Shown here in pieces: positions 38,021 to 45,774 of a stretch of DNA of 64,000 nt. Each line of letters starts with the position of its first letter. Positions within the stretch are counted from its first letter, which is position 1. Made by a program: the position numbers and the translations under genes. Under the pieces are notes generated by a model. The model did not search any database, was not told the DNA's origin, and saw only the letters and a program-made list of their open reading frames with translations. Source of the DNA: Maioricimonas rarisocia (lineage in GTDB: Bacteria; Planctomycetota; Planctomycetia; Planctomycetales; Planctomycetaceae); contig NZ_CP036275.1 of the NCBI RefSeq assembly GCF_007747795.1, positions 2,776,853-2,840,852 of the forward strand. Direction: 5' to 3'.

Positions 38021-38551
38021 TCAGGCTGTTAGCCGGGAGATCACAAGTCGCGTCTCCGGCGCGACGGCAGACGTGACGTCTTCCGGCACTGCCCGCTGCG
38101 GAGTTCCCCGCATTTTGAGGAAGCCGCCGATTCCGACTACCAGAGCAGAGAGCAGAATCAGGATGCCCAGCCAGCGCTTCGAGTTCTTGCGGATCGGCTC
38201 CAGCGCCGCCGATCGACCGGTGAGGGCCGACGCGAGAAAGAACGCTGCAAAAGCGAGCAGCATCTTCACACCCATCAGCGCGTGGTACAGGCCGTCCCCT
38301 GAATGTTTGGGGCGGGCCACGACGAGGTAGTTGTAAAATCCGCTGACCAGCAGCAGCCCGATTCCGACCATCACGAATTTCTTCCAGGAATTGCGGACCG
38401 ATTCGCGAAGCGTGTCGTGACTCGCCTGGTCCAGCTTGCCTGCTGCCGACAGCAGGACGTAGCGCGTGAAGACCGCGCCGCCGACAAGGACGATGGCAGC
38501 CCCGACATGGGCCCAGCGGGAGATCAGCTCGATAATCATCTGTCCGCTCAT
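38021..38551 (-). CDS. Integral membrane protein of unknown function
   Basis: A 176-residue protein with four predicted helices: IISRWAHVGAAIVLVGGAVF-type start, FVMVGIGLLLVSGFYNYLVV, GVKMLLAFAAFFLASAL and LGILILLSALVVGIGGFL. The first helix has a buried His near residue 15 and the loop LVVARPKHSGDGLYH carries two more, a pattern seen in CopD-like or cytochrome-b-like membrane proteins, but evidence is weak. The start ATG at 38551 has AGAGGA upstream. It stands alone. Confidence 0.75.
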   Translation of the reverse strand: MSGQMIIELISRWAHVGAAIVLVGGAVFTRYVLLSAAGKLDQASHDTLRESVRNSWKKFVMVGIGLLLVSGFYNYLVVARPKHSGDGLYHALMGVKMLLAFAAFFLASALTGRSAALEPIRKNSKRWLGILILLSALVVGIGGFLKMRGTPQRAVPEDVTSAVAPETRLVISRLTA

Positions 38552-38692
38552 CGTCAGAGTCCTCTGTGGCGAATCGGTAAACTGTGGCGAATCTCGGGGG
38601 GCATACCTGAGCGGTGCCTCGCGGCCCGTTCGATCATGGAGTTGTAGCAGGTTTCGTCCGGCAGGGAGTGTGCTTTCTCACGGAAGCGGTGC

Positions 38693-39466
38693 TCAACGTG
38701 CCGTCCAGCCGCCATCGACTGTCAGCAGGCTCCCGGTGACGTAACTGGCTGCATCACTGGCGAGGAAGATGGCCGCCCCCTGGATCTCTTCCATGCGTCC
38801 CCAGCGGTTCAGGGCGACGGCGCCGACAATGAACTTCTTCGCCTCGTCGGAATCGGCGATCGGCTCGTTCATCGGCGTAAGAAACGGGCCGGGGCAGATC
38901 GCGTTGACCGTGATTTCGTGCGGTGCCAGCTCCAGCGCCAGCGCCCGTGTCATCTGGACCACGGCTCCCTTGCTCGACGTGTAGGGCGTCCGGTTGGCCA
39001 GGCCGACGACGCCGAGCGTACTCGCCATGTTGATGATCCGGCCGCGGCCCGCCTTCTTCATGTGCGGTACGACCCCGCGTGCGCACAGCCAGGGGCCGGT
39101 CACGTTGATCTGCTGGACTTCGGCGAACTGCTCCGGGGTCAGCTCGTCGATCGGGCCCCGGATGTTGATCCCCGCATTGTTGATGAGGATGTCGATTCGG
39201 CCGAACTGGTCCATCGCAGTCGAAATCATGCCTTCAACGTCGGATTCCCGCGTCACGTCGCCGGCGAAGGCGTGGGCCGTGCAATCGTAATCGGATGCGA
39301 TCTGTCGCGCGGTCGCTTCCACCTCATCGCGATGCCGGCTCGTCAGCAGCAGGTTGGCTCCGGACGAGGCGAGTCCTTCGGCCATGGCGGCTCCCAGCCC
39401 CTTCGATCCGCCGGTGATGACTGCCACACGCCCTGAAAGATCAAACTGCCTGATACCGGGGAGCAT
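38693..39466 (-). CDS. Short-chain dehydrogenase/reductase
   Basis: A classical 257-residue NAD(P)-dependent SDR. The cofactor loop is ITGGSKGLGAAMAEGL, NNAG is intact, and the active site is Ser in MASTLG plus YTSSK (Tyr and Lys both present), unlike the SDR at 14713. The ending GSLLTVDGGW is typical of FabG-like enzymes. The ATG at 39466 is chosen over an open frame to 39613 because the protein similarity begins shortly after it. Substrate unknown; sugar or sugar-acid dehydrogenation is common for this subgroup. Confidence 0.92.
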   Translation of the reverse strand: MLPGIRQFDLSGRVAVITGGSKGLGAAMAEGLASSGANLLLTSRHRDEVEATARQIASDYDCTAHAFAGDVTRESDVEGMISTAMDQFGRIDILINNAGINIRGPIDELTPEQFAEVQQINVTGPWLCARGVVPHMKKAGRGRIINMASTLGVVGLANRTPYTSSKGAVVQMTRALALELAPHEITVNAICPGPFLTPMNEPIADSDEAKKFIVGAVALNRWGRMEEIQGAAIFLASDAASYVTGSLLTVDGGWTAR

Positions 39467-39853
39467 CGGTTGCGGCCTTTCGAGTTGCGGGGAGTAACGG
39501 TTGCTGGGGGCCCGTTCGCGGTTTCGCGGGCTGCTGCACCGACCTGCGTCCTGAGAGGCGACCAACGTATCAGCCGACGGGAATCGGTTCCAGCAAGCAA
39601 TTCCAGTGGGCACCCGATGTGCTCAACTGGGCTGGACTGGCAATCGGTGCGATACGGGGCTGATTTGGAGGTGCCGTGCGCGTCGATCGCGCTTCGCTGC
39701 TTGTTTTGTGTGCATTGCGCGGCGGTCGGAAGAATGTGAATTCAAGTTCATGCGAATGGGACGCTTCTCAGGACAGACTTTCCCCCTATACTTTGCGCAT
39801 TGTTTGAGACGCCTGCCCTGAAATCAGCTTCTTCTATACAAGTGTTCAACAGA
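39467..39853. other. Divergent intergenic region
   Basis: About 390 bases between the SDR and the sigma-54 activator, which point away from each other. A -10-like TATACT at 39787-39792 would start transcription near 39799, consistent with translation from 39854. No other structure was seen. Confidence 0.45.
39787..39792 (+). promoter_or_regulatory. -10-like element upstream of the sigma-54 activator
   Basis: TATACT in a T-rich stretch. The -35 region is weak (TTCTCA, 16-base spacing), so this is tentative. Confidence 0.35.
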
Positions 39854-40909
39854 ATGGCTGTTGTCGACATCGCTCCCGAAGAACGTCCCATCCTCGATGG
39901 CATGATCGGCGACAGCGCCGCCATGCGGGAGGTCTATCGGCTGACCCGCCGGATCGCCAGCAGTTCCGCCACCGTGCTTCTGCTTGGGGAAACCGGAACG
40001 GGAAAAGAGCTGGTCGCCCGCGCGATCCACGAACTGAGCCCGCGGGCGACCGGTCCGTTTATCCGCGTCAACTGCGGGGCCCTCAGCGAAAGCCTGCTCG
40101 AGTCCGAACTCTTCGGGCACGTCAAAGGGGCATTCACCAGCGCCCATGAGAACCGGACCGGACGATTCGAAGCGGCCCATGGTGGCACGATCTTTCTCGA
40201 TGAAATCAATTCGGTCAGCTACACCCTGCAGGTCAAACTGCTGCGGGTCCTGCAGGAGCATGAATTCGAACGCGTCGGCGACACGCGGACCGTCACCGTC
40301 GACGTCCGGATCGTGGCCGCCACCAACCGCGACCTGGCCGACCTGGCCGAAAAAGGGACGTTTCGCGAGGACCTCTACTACCGGCTCAACGTCCTGCCGG
40401 TCTATCTGCCCCCCCTGCGGGAACGTCGCGAAGACATTCCGGAGCTTGTCCGGTTCTTCGCAGAGAAGTACTCGGCCGAGAACGACCGCCACGTGACTGA
40501 GGTCACTCAGGAAGCACTCAACTACCTCACCTCGTACTCGTGGCCCGGCAATGTGCGCGAGCTCGAAAACTACATCGAACGGGCCATCGTGCTGGCGAGT
40601 GATTCGTCGCTGACGGCCGATCTGCTCCCGTCACACGTTCGGGGCGAAGCTCCCCTGCGGCTCGGCCGCGTCACCCGCGACGATCTCGACGCTGTCTGCA
40701 CCGAACTGGTCACGATGGGGCTCTCCGACGTCAGTGATGATGGCGTCGTCCACGGTCAGATCATGGGCATGGTCGAGCGTGAACTCATCCTGCAGGTGCT
40801 CCGCTCCTGCCAGGGAACGCAGACCCGCACCGCGGCCCGCCTGGGCATCAACCGCAACACGCTGCACAAGAAGATCGAAGAGTACGGTCTGGACGGCGAG
40901 GCTCGCTGA
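39854..40909 (+). CDS. Sigma-54-dependent transcriptional activator (AAA+ and Fis-type HTH)
   Basis: A 351-residue enhancer-binding protein that remodels sigma-54 RNA polymerase. It has Walker A GETGTGKE, the sigma-54 contact loop reading GAFTSA (usually GAFTGA), Walker [11 protein letters not shown], the arginine-finger region [15 protein letters not shown] and [16 protein letters not shown]. The C-terminal Fis-type HTH is [23 protein letters not shown]. Only about 17 residues precede the AAA+ domain, so there is no receiver or GAF sensor and regulation must come from a partner, as for PspF-like proteins. The ATG at 39854 is used; an in-frame TTG at 39800 lies at the predicted transcription start. 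Confidence 0.92.
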   Translation: MAVVDIAPEERPILDGMIGDSAAMREVYRLTRRIASSSATVLLLGETGTGKELVARAIHELSPRATGPFIRVNCGALSESLLESELFGHVKGAFTSAHENRTGRFEAAHGGTIFLDEINSVSYTLQVKLLRVLQEHEFERVGDTRTVTVDVRIVAATNRDLADLAEKGTFREDLYYRLNVLPVYLPPLRERREDIPELVRFFAEKYSAENDRHVTEVTQEALNYLTSYSWPGNVRELENYIERAIVLASDSSLTADLLPSHVRGEAPLRLGRVTRDDLDAVCTELVTMGLSDVSDDGVVHGQIMGMVERELILQVLRSCQGTQTRTAARLGINRNTLHKKIEEYGLDGEAR

Positions 40910-41091
40910 GCCCGCCCCCGGCAGTTTGTCGGGGGACCGCTGTCTGCATCGGGAGTGGCTCGCTTTCCCGATCGGTTCCCCATGTCCAGCGTCTGCTGCG
41001 GCATCTTCGGTTCTGAGCGACTTTTCATGCCCGCGACGGCAGGCTACGCTGCCGGTATCCCTGTTTCCATTCGTCGACGAGGAATGCCCCC

Positions 41092-41772
41092 ATGCCCCGG
41101 TTGATCCCAGCCGCTCTTTCGGGATGGTCGCTTCTGGCCCCGGTTACGTTCGCTCTGGTCATCAGTTGCTCGACCCTCCGGGCCGAGGACGGGTTCGAGA
41201 CACTCTTCGATGGTCAGTCGCTTTCCGGCTGGACCGGCGCGACCGACGGGTATGCCGTCGAGGACGGAGCACTCACCTGCATCGCCGAGCGGGGCGGCAA
41301 TCTCTACACCGAAAAGGAGTACAGCGACTTCATCCTCCGTTTCGAATTCCGTCTGCCGCCGGGCGGCAACAACGGTATCGGGCTGCGGGTTCCCTCGGGA
41401 GGACACGCATCGCGCGACGGCATGGAAATTCAGATCCTCGACAACACCGCGAAACGGTACGCCAATCTCAAGCCGTACCAGTACCACGGGTCGGTCTACG
41501 GCGTCATTCCCGCCAAGCGCGGCTATCTGAAGCCGGTCGGAACGTGGAACTCGCAGGAGATTCGCCTGATCGGCCAGCACATCACCGTGATTCTCAATGG
41601 CGAGGTCATCGTCGATGGTGATCTCGACAAGGCTTCTGCCGGGGGGACTCTCGATGGTAAGGAGCATCCCGGTCTGAAGCGGGCATCTGGTCACATCTCC
41701 CTGGCTGGTCACGGCTCGAGAGTGCAGTTCCGCAACATCCGCGTTCAAGAAGTTGCAGGAGAAACGCCATGA
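41092..41772 (+). CDS. Secreted 3-keto-disaccharide hydrolase-type (DUF1080) protein
   Basis: A 226-residue protein with a signal-peptide-like N-terminus and a single DUF1080 domain ([76 protein letters not shown]). DUF1080 is a concanavalin-like fold linked to cleavage of 3-keto-glycosides and expanded in Planctomycetota. The last codons overlap the msrA start (ATGA), so the two are translated together. Confidence 0.9.
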   Translation: MPRLIPAALSGWSLLAPVTFALVISCSTLRAEDGFETLFDGQSLSGWTGATDGYAVEDGALTCIAERGGNLYTEKEYSDFILRFEFRLPPGGNNGIGLRVPSGGHASRDGMEIQILDNTAKRYANLKPYQYHGSVYGVIPAKRGYLKPVGTWNSQEIRLIGQHITVILNGEVIVDGDLDKASAGGTLDGKEHPGLKRASGHISLAGHGSRVQFRNIRVQEVAGETP

Positions 41773-42242
41773 GCGAGAAAGCAACATTCGGCGCCGGCTG
41801 TTTCTGGGGTGTCGAAGCAGCATTCGCGCAGGTTCCCGGCGTCATCAGCACCGCGGTCGGATACATGGGCGGGGCGACCGACAATCCCACCTATGAGGAC
41901 GTCTGCACGGATACAACCGGCCATGCGGAGGTCGTCCAGGTCGAATTCGATCCGGACCAGGTTTCGTACCGCGATCTCGTGGAGAAATTCTGGAGCCTGC
42001 ACGATCCGACCACACTCAACCGCCAGGGGCCCGATTTCGGATCGCAGTATCGTTCCGCCATCTTCGTCCACTCCGACGAGCAGCGCGAGCAGGCGGAATC
42101 CTCAAAGGCAGCTGCTGATGCGTCGGGACGATGGCCGCGACCGATCGTCACCGAAGTCACGCCGGCCGGAACGTTCTACCGGGCCGAAGAATATCACCAG
42201 CAGTACCTTGCCAAACGGGGCATGGGAAGCTGCCACCTCTGA
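41769..42242 (+). CDS. msrA: Peptide-methionine (S)-S-oxide reductase
   Basis: Repairs methionine-S-sulfoxide. The catalytic Cys11 is in the GAGCFWGVE motif. Downstream are [29 protein letters not shown] and the closing [22 protein letters not shown], where the late Cys may be the resolving residue. At 157 residues it is a compact A-type enzyme without an MsrB domain. Its start overlaps the DUF1080 stop by four bases, an unusual pairing. Confidence 0.95.
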   Translation: MSEKATFGAGCFWGVEAAFAQVPGVISTAVGYMGGATDNPTYEDVCTDTTGHAEVVQVEFDPDQVSYRDLVEKFWSLHDPTTLNRQGPDFGSQYRSAIFVHSDEQREQAESSKAAADASGRWPRPIVTEVTPAGTFYRAEEYHQQYLAKRGMGSCHL

Positions 42243-42333
42243 GAATCGTGACGGGCCGACGCCCCGAAACCGGATCGGTCTGGCGTCGGGACGATCCTTT
42301 CGAGCTAGCGCTTAACCGAAAGAGACGTTGAGA

Positions 42334-43443
42334 ATGAGTGATCGCGAGTGTCGTTGGGGAATCCTCGGAGCCGCCGAGATCGCCCGCAAGAACTGGAAAG
42401 CGATCTGGAATACCGGCAACTCGCGCCTTGTCGCCGTGGCCAGCCGCAGCACCGACCGGGCGGCCGCCTACATCGCCGACTGTCAGCGACAGGCTGCCTT
42501 CGAGCCAGTTCCCCAGGCGTGCGGCAGCTACGAGGAGCTTCTCGGCCGCGACGACATCGATGCGGTCTACGTGCCGCTTCCCACCGGCGTCCGCAAGGAA
42601 TGGGTGATCCGCGCTGCCGAGTCGGGCCGCCATGTGCTGTGTGAGAAACCGTGTGCTCCCATCGCCGCCGACCTCCGCGATATGATCGACGCCTGCCGCT
42701 CGAATGGCGTGCAGTTCATGGACGGGGTCATGTACATGCACAGCGGCCGGATGCCGAGAATGCGGGAAGTCCTCGACGACGGCGAAAGTGTCGGGGAAAT
42801 CAAGCGGATCACCACGCAGTTCAGCTTTCGGGCTCCGGATGAGTTCTTCACCGCCAACATTCGTGCCAGTGCCGACCTCGAACCGCTCGGTTGCCTGGGA
42901 GACCTCGGCTGGTACACGCTCCGTTTCGTTCTCTGGACGATGGGCTGGCAGAATCCGACCAGGGTTCATGGCCGGCTGCTCTCGTCGGTTCAGCCCGAGG
43001 ACGCCTCGACGCCGGTGCCGACCGAGTTCTCCGGCGAGCTGTTCTTTGACGGCGGCGTTTCGGCCAGCTTCTACTGCTCGTTCCTCACGGAACACCAGCA
43101 GTGGGCGCACGTCAGCGGCACGAAAGGCTTCCTGCAGGTTTCCGACTTCGTGCTGCCCAACTGTGGCGGCGAAGTCAGTTTCGACGTGGGGAACGCCACC
43201 TACAGCATGCACGGCTGCGATTTCGTGATGCAGCCCGGTCGCCGCACGATCACGATTCCCGAGTTCAGCAACAGTTTTGCAGACGCACAGGAGTCCAATC
43301 TGTTCCGCACGTTTGCCGACCTGGTGCTCTCCGGTAAGCCGGACCCGTTCTGGGCGGACATCGCCCTGCAGACGCAGCTGGTAATGGATGCCTGTCTGGC
43401 CTCCTCACAACAGGATGGAGCGGCTGTCGCAATCGGTGAGTGA
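42334..43443 (+). CDS. Gfo/Idh/MocA-family oxidoreductase
   Basis: A 369-residue NAD(P)-dependent sugar-type oxidoreductase. The Rossmann part is WGILGAAEIARKNW, followed by DAVYVPLPTGVR and the diagnostic EKP (VLCEKPCAP). The C-terminal alpha/beta part includes CLGDLGWYTLRFVLWTMG. Members oxidise or reduce sugars, inositols and similar polyols; the substrate is unknown. It lies 91 bases after msrA and shares orientation, so the DUF1080/msrA/oxidoreductase block could be co-transcribed. The ATG at 42334 is chosen over an in-frame TTG at 42328. Confidence 0.92.
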   Translation: MSDRECRWGILGAAEIARKNWKAIWNTGNSRLVAVASRSTDRAAAYIADCQRQAAFEPVPQACGSYEELLGRDDIDAVYVPLPTGVRKEWVIRAAESGRHVLCEKPCAPIAADLRDMIDACRSNGVQFMDGVMYMHSGRMPRMREVLDDGESVGEIKRITTQFSFRAPDEFFTANIRASADLEPLGCLGDLGWYTLRFVLWTMGWQNPTRVHGRLLSSVQPEDASTPVPTEFSGELFFDGGVSASFYCSFLTEHQQWAHVSGTKGFLQVSDFVLPNCGGEVSFDVGNATYSMHGCDFVMQPGRRTITIPEFSNSFADAQESNLFRTFADLVLSGKPDPFWADIALQTQLVMDACLASSQQDGAAVAIGE

Positions 43444-43620
43444 GACCCTGGCAGCCAATCGGCAGATGTGAAGAAACGATGGAGACGTACTGAAAAAGTT
43501 GACCCTCCGGGCTGCGGCTCGAAGAATCCGCCATGGTGGCTGCCGCGTGACGCCCCGTTGATGCGAATGAATCGGTTCCGGATACCGCCGGAGCGCCTCA
43601 GTTCAGTCAGGAGAACGACG

Positions 43621-44937
43621 TTGAACCTTCGACAGGCCTTCGTGTTTGCATGTGTCGTTGCCGCCGGGGCAACCGTCAACGCCGCCGACTGGCCCCAGTG
43701 GATGGGACCACAGCGGGACGGAACCTGGACCGAGACCGGCGTCGTCCGCTCCATTCCCGAAGACGGGCTGCCGGTCAAGTGGCGGCTGCCGATCTCGGGC
43801 GGTTACGCCGGCCCGGCCGTGGCAGGCGGCAAGGTGTTCGTCTCCGATTACGTGGCCGAGAGTGGTGACGTGCAGTTCAACGCCGGCGCGGCCGATGTGC
43901 GGACCGGCAAGGAACGGGTTCTCTGCGTCGACAGCAAGTCCGGTGAGATCGTCTGGTCCCACGAGTATGACTGCGACTACGAGGTCTCGTACGGCAACGG
44001 TCCTCGTGTGACGCCCACCGTCGACGGCGACCGCGTCTATACCATCGGAGCGATGGGGCATCTCTTCTGCTTCAATGCCGCGAACGGCGAGATCGTCTGG
44101 CAGCGGCAGATCATGGATGACTACAACGCGAAAGCCCCCTACTGGGGCGTCTCCGCCCATCCGCTCGTCGACGGCGACAAGCTGATCTGCCTGGTCGGCG
44201 GCGAAGGAAGTGCCGTGGTCGCCTTCGACAAGAATTCGGGCAAGGAACTCTGGAAGTCGCTCACCGCAGCCGATGCCGGTTACTCTCCGCCATCGATCAT
44301 CGAAGCGGGCGGCAAGCGGCAGCTGATCATCTGGCTCCCCGAGACGATCAACGGTCTCAACCCCGAGACCGGCGAGCGCTACTGGTCGCAGCCGCTCAAA
44401 CCCGACTACAACATGTCGATCATGACGCCCCGCAAGGAAGGGAACTATCTCTTCGCCAGCGGCATCGGCAACGTCGGGGCCCTGTTCGAACTCGCGACTG
44501 ACAAGCCGGACGCCGAGGTCGTCTGGCGCGGCACGTCGAACAACGCACTCTACGCGGCCAACAGTACTCCGATCATCGAAGACGGCATCATCTACGGTTG
44601 CGACTGCCGACCGGGCTCATTGCGGGCCGTCCGTCTCGAAGATGGCGAGCGACTCTGGGAAACCTTTTCGCCGACGACCGGTGACCGCCGGGCCGGTCAC
44701 GGGACCGCCTTCCTCGTGAAGAACGACGACACCTATTACCTCTTCAGCGAGACCGGAGATCTCGTGCTGGCGAAACTCTCGCCGGAGAAGTACGAAGAGA
44801 TCGGCCGCTTCCACGTGCTCGAACCGACCAGCGACGCCTTTGGCCGGTCGGTGGTCTGGAGCCATCCCGCGTTTGCCGACCGGCACCTGTTTGCCCGCAA
44901 TGACAAGGAGCTGGTCAGCGTCTCGCTGGAAGAGTAG
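43621..44937 (+). CDS. Secreted PQQ-like beta-propeller protein
   Basis: A 438-residue propeller protein with repeated strand signatures (GKERVLCVDSKSGEIVWSHEY, AANGEIVWQRQIM, DKNSGKELWKSL, NPETGERYWSQPL). The start is a TTG at 43621, supported by AGGAG seven bases upstream. It yields a clean signal peptide (MNLRQAFVFACVVAAGATVNA); in-frame ATGs at 43561 would add residues with no signal peptide. The domain opens with ADWPQWMGPQRDGTW, common in Planctomycetota. There is no catalytic Asp/Glu pair of a true PQQ dehydrogenase that I can identify, so a binding or structural role is more likely than catalysis. Confidence 0.9.
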   Translation: MNLRQAFVFACVVAAGATVNAADWPQWMGPQRDGTWTETGVVRSIPEDGLPVKWRLPISGGYAGPAVAGGKVFVSDYVAESGDVQFNAGAADVRTGKERVLCVDSKSGEIVWSHEYDCDYEVSYGNGPRVTPTVDGDRVYTIGAMGHLFCFNAANGEIVWQRQIMDDYNAKAPYWGVSAHPLVDGDKLICLVGGEGSAVVAFDKNSGKELWKSLTAADAGYSPPSIIEAGGKRQLIIWLPETINGLNPETGERYWSQPLKPDYNMSIMTPRKEGNYLFASGIGNVGALFELATDKPDAEVVWRGTSNNALYAANSTPIIEDGIIYGCDCRPGSLRAVRLEDGERLWETFSPTTGDRRAGHGTAFLVKNDDTYYLFSETGDLVLAKLSPEKYEEIGRFHVLEPTSDAFGRSVVWSHPAFADRHLFARNDKELVSVSLEE

Positions 44938-44992
44938 TGGCGTCAGTTCTCAGGGGACGCCAGAAACCAGGGTGCCACGGAAAGAGAAGTGG

Positions 44993-45012
44993 GGCGGACA
45001 TTCCTGTCCGCC
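44993..45012. repeat. REP-like palindrome, GGCGGACA arms
   Basis: GGCGGACA, TTCC, TGTCCGCC: a perfect 8-base stem with a 4-base loop. It belongs to the same family as the two palindromes at 45179 and 45295, which carry a compensating change in both arms. Confidence 0.85.
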
Positions 45013-45030
45013 TGTGCATCAAGAGCATCG

Positions 45031-45061
45031 AAAGCCCACCAGCTGCGACCGGTGGGCTTTT
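45031..45061 (+). terminator. Intrinsic terminator after the PQQ-like gene
   Basis: AAAGCCCACC pairs with GGTGGGCTTT around a G/C-rich loop (one internal mismatch), followed by T. It lies about 95 bases after the stop at 44937 and is part of the dispersed repeat. Confidence 0.65.
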
Positions 45062-45083
45062 GCATTGAACATCCACCGGGAGC

Positions 45084-45110
45084 CATGCTCGCCCTCTCAA
45101 GGCGAGCATG
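45084..45110. repeat. CATGCTCGCC palindrome
   Basis: CATGCTCGCC and GGCGAGCATG form a perfect 10-base stem around CTCTCAA. A near-copy lies at 50873-50899. Confidence 0.8.
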
Positions 45111-45178
45111 CCGCTGGAATGCTGCTGGGGCGTCGCTGCGCTCCGACCGCCAGTCACCCATCACAGTTGCTCAGGTGG

Positions 45179-45198
45179 GGCAGACATTCCTGTCTGCC
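45179..45198. repeat. REP-like palindrome, GGCAGACA arms (copy 1)
   Basis: GGCAGACA, TTCC, TGTCTGCC: perfect stem. Relative to 44993-45012 the fourth base is A rather than G and its partner T rather than C, so pairing is kept. Confidence 0.85.
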
Positions 45199-45294
45199 TG
45201 ATCACTCGTTTGCGTTTCGTGCTGGTATTGCCGCGCGGGCTGGGGGCTCCGCTGCACTCCGACCGCCAGCGACCCATCACAGTTGCTCAGGTGG

Positions 45295-45314
45295 GGCAGA
45301 CATTCCTGTCTGCC
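45295..45314. repeat. REP-like palindrome, GGCAGACA arms (copy 2)
   Basis: Identical to the copy at 45179-45198, 116 bases downstream inside the second tandem unit. Confidence 0.85.
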
Positions 45315-45774
45315 TGATCACTCGCTTGCGCTTCGTGCTGGTATTGCCGCGCCGGCTGAGGCCTCCGCCGCACCTTCAAAGGGCTGGCTCTGTGAGCCGT
45401 GTGCTGCCCTGTTGGTTGTGGGCGGCAACGGATGCAGGGGGCTGTCGCCGCAGGCGACGCACCGTCCATGTGATGGTTGGCCGCCCGCTGTGTCTGGTGG
45501 TGCGTCACGGGCAATCTGTCGTCTGGAGACGTGTGCCCGATAGGGGCAGAACTGGGTCGCCTGCCGTGACACATCCTGCGTCCTGCCTTGTTGATTGGAG
45601 CAATGAGGTCGGAGAAGTGGGGCGGGTCCTCCGGTCGGCAGCGGGCTTTGCCAGCGCCGACACGGTGACATCCGTCCGCGAACTCCCTCCGCTTGTTGAC
45701 AGGTCACTGCGTTACCTCTGGTAAGGGCCGCTGCGGGCGGCCTGCCGTCACACCGGCGACAAGAGGGGCCTGAT

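Larger units (their letters stand above)
44992..45070. repeat. Dispersed direct repeat, copy 1
   Basis: A 79-base unit that recurs at 47251-47329 with about eight mismatches (90 % identity). It comprises the GGCGGACA palindrome (44993-45012), a short spacer and the terminator hairpin at 45031-45061, ending TGCATTGAAC. Confidence 0.85.
45134..45365. repeat. Two tandem copies of a 116-base repeat
   Basis: Copy 1 starts near 45134 and copy 2 near 45250. Each holds CTCCGACCGCCAG, CCCATCACAGTTGCTCAGG, a GGCAGACA palindrome and TTCGTGCTGGTATTGCCGCGC. Mismatches are few until the last third of copy 2. Confidence 0.85.
44938..45774. other. Repeat-rich intergenic region
   Basis: 837 bases with no supported gene. 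The first 430 are packed with palindromic and direct repeats listed separately; the rest is GC-rich unique sequence that should hold the promoter of the 45775 gene. Several short open frames run through the repeats in both directions but they mirror the repeats rather than encode recognisable proteins. Confidence 0.7.

Noticed and set aside
44989-45317. Short frames with repeated peptides such as VGQTFLSA in the repeat cluster
   Set aside because: They are translations of the palindromic repeats. The same peptide recurring in different contexts marks a DNA repeat, not a protein family.
44938-45380. CRISPR array
   Set aside because: Only two tandem 116-base units with internal palindromes; no regularly spaced unique spacers and no cas genes.
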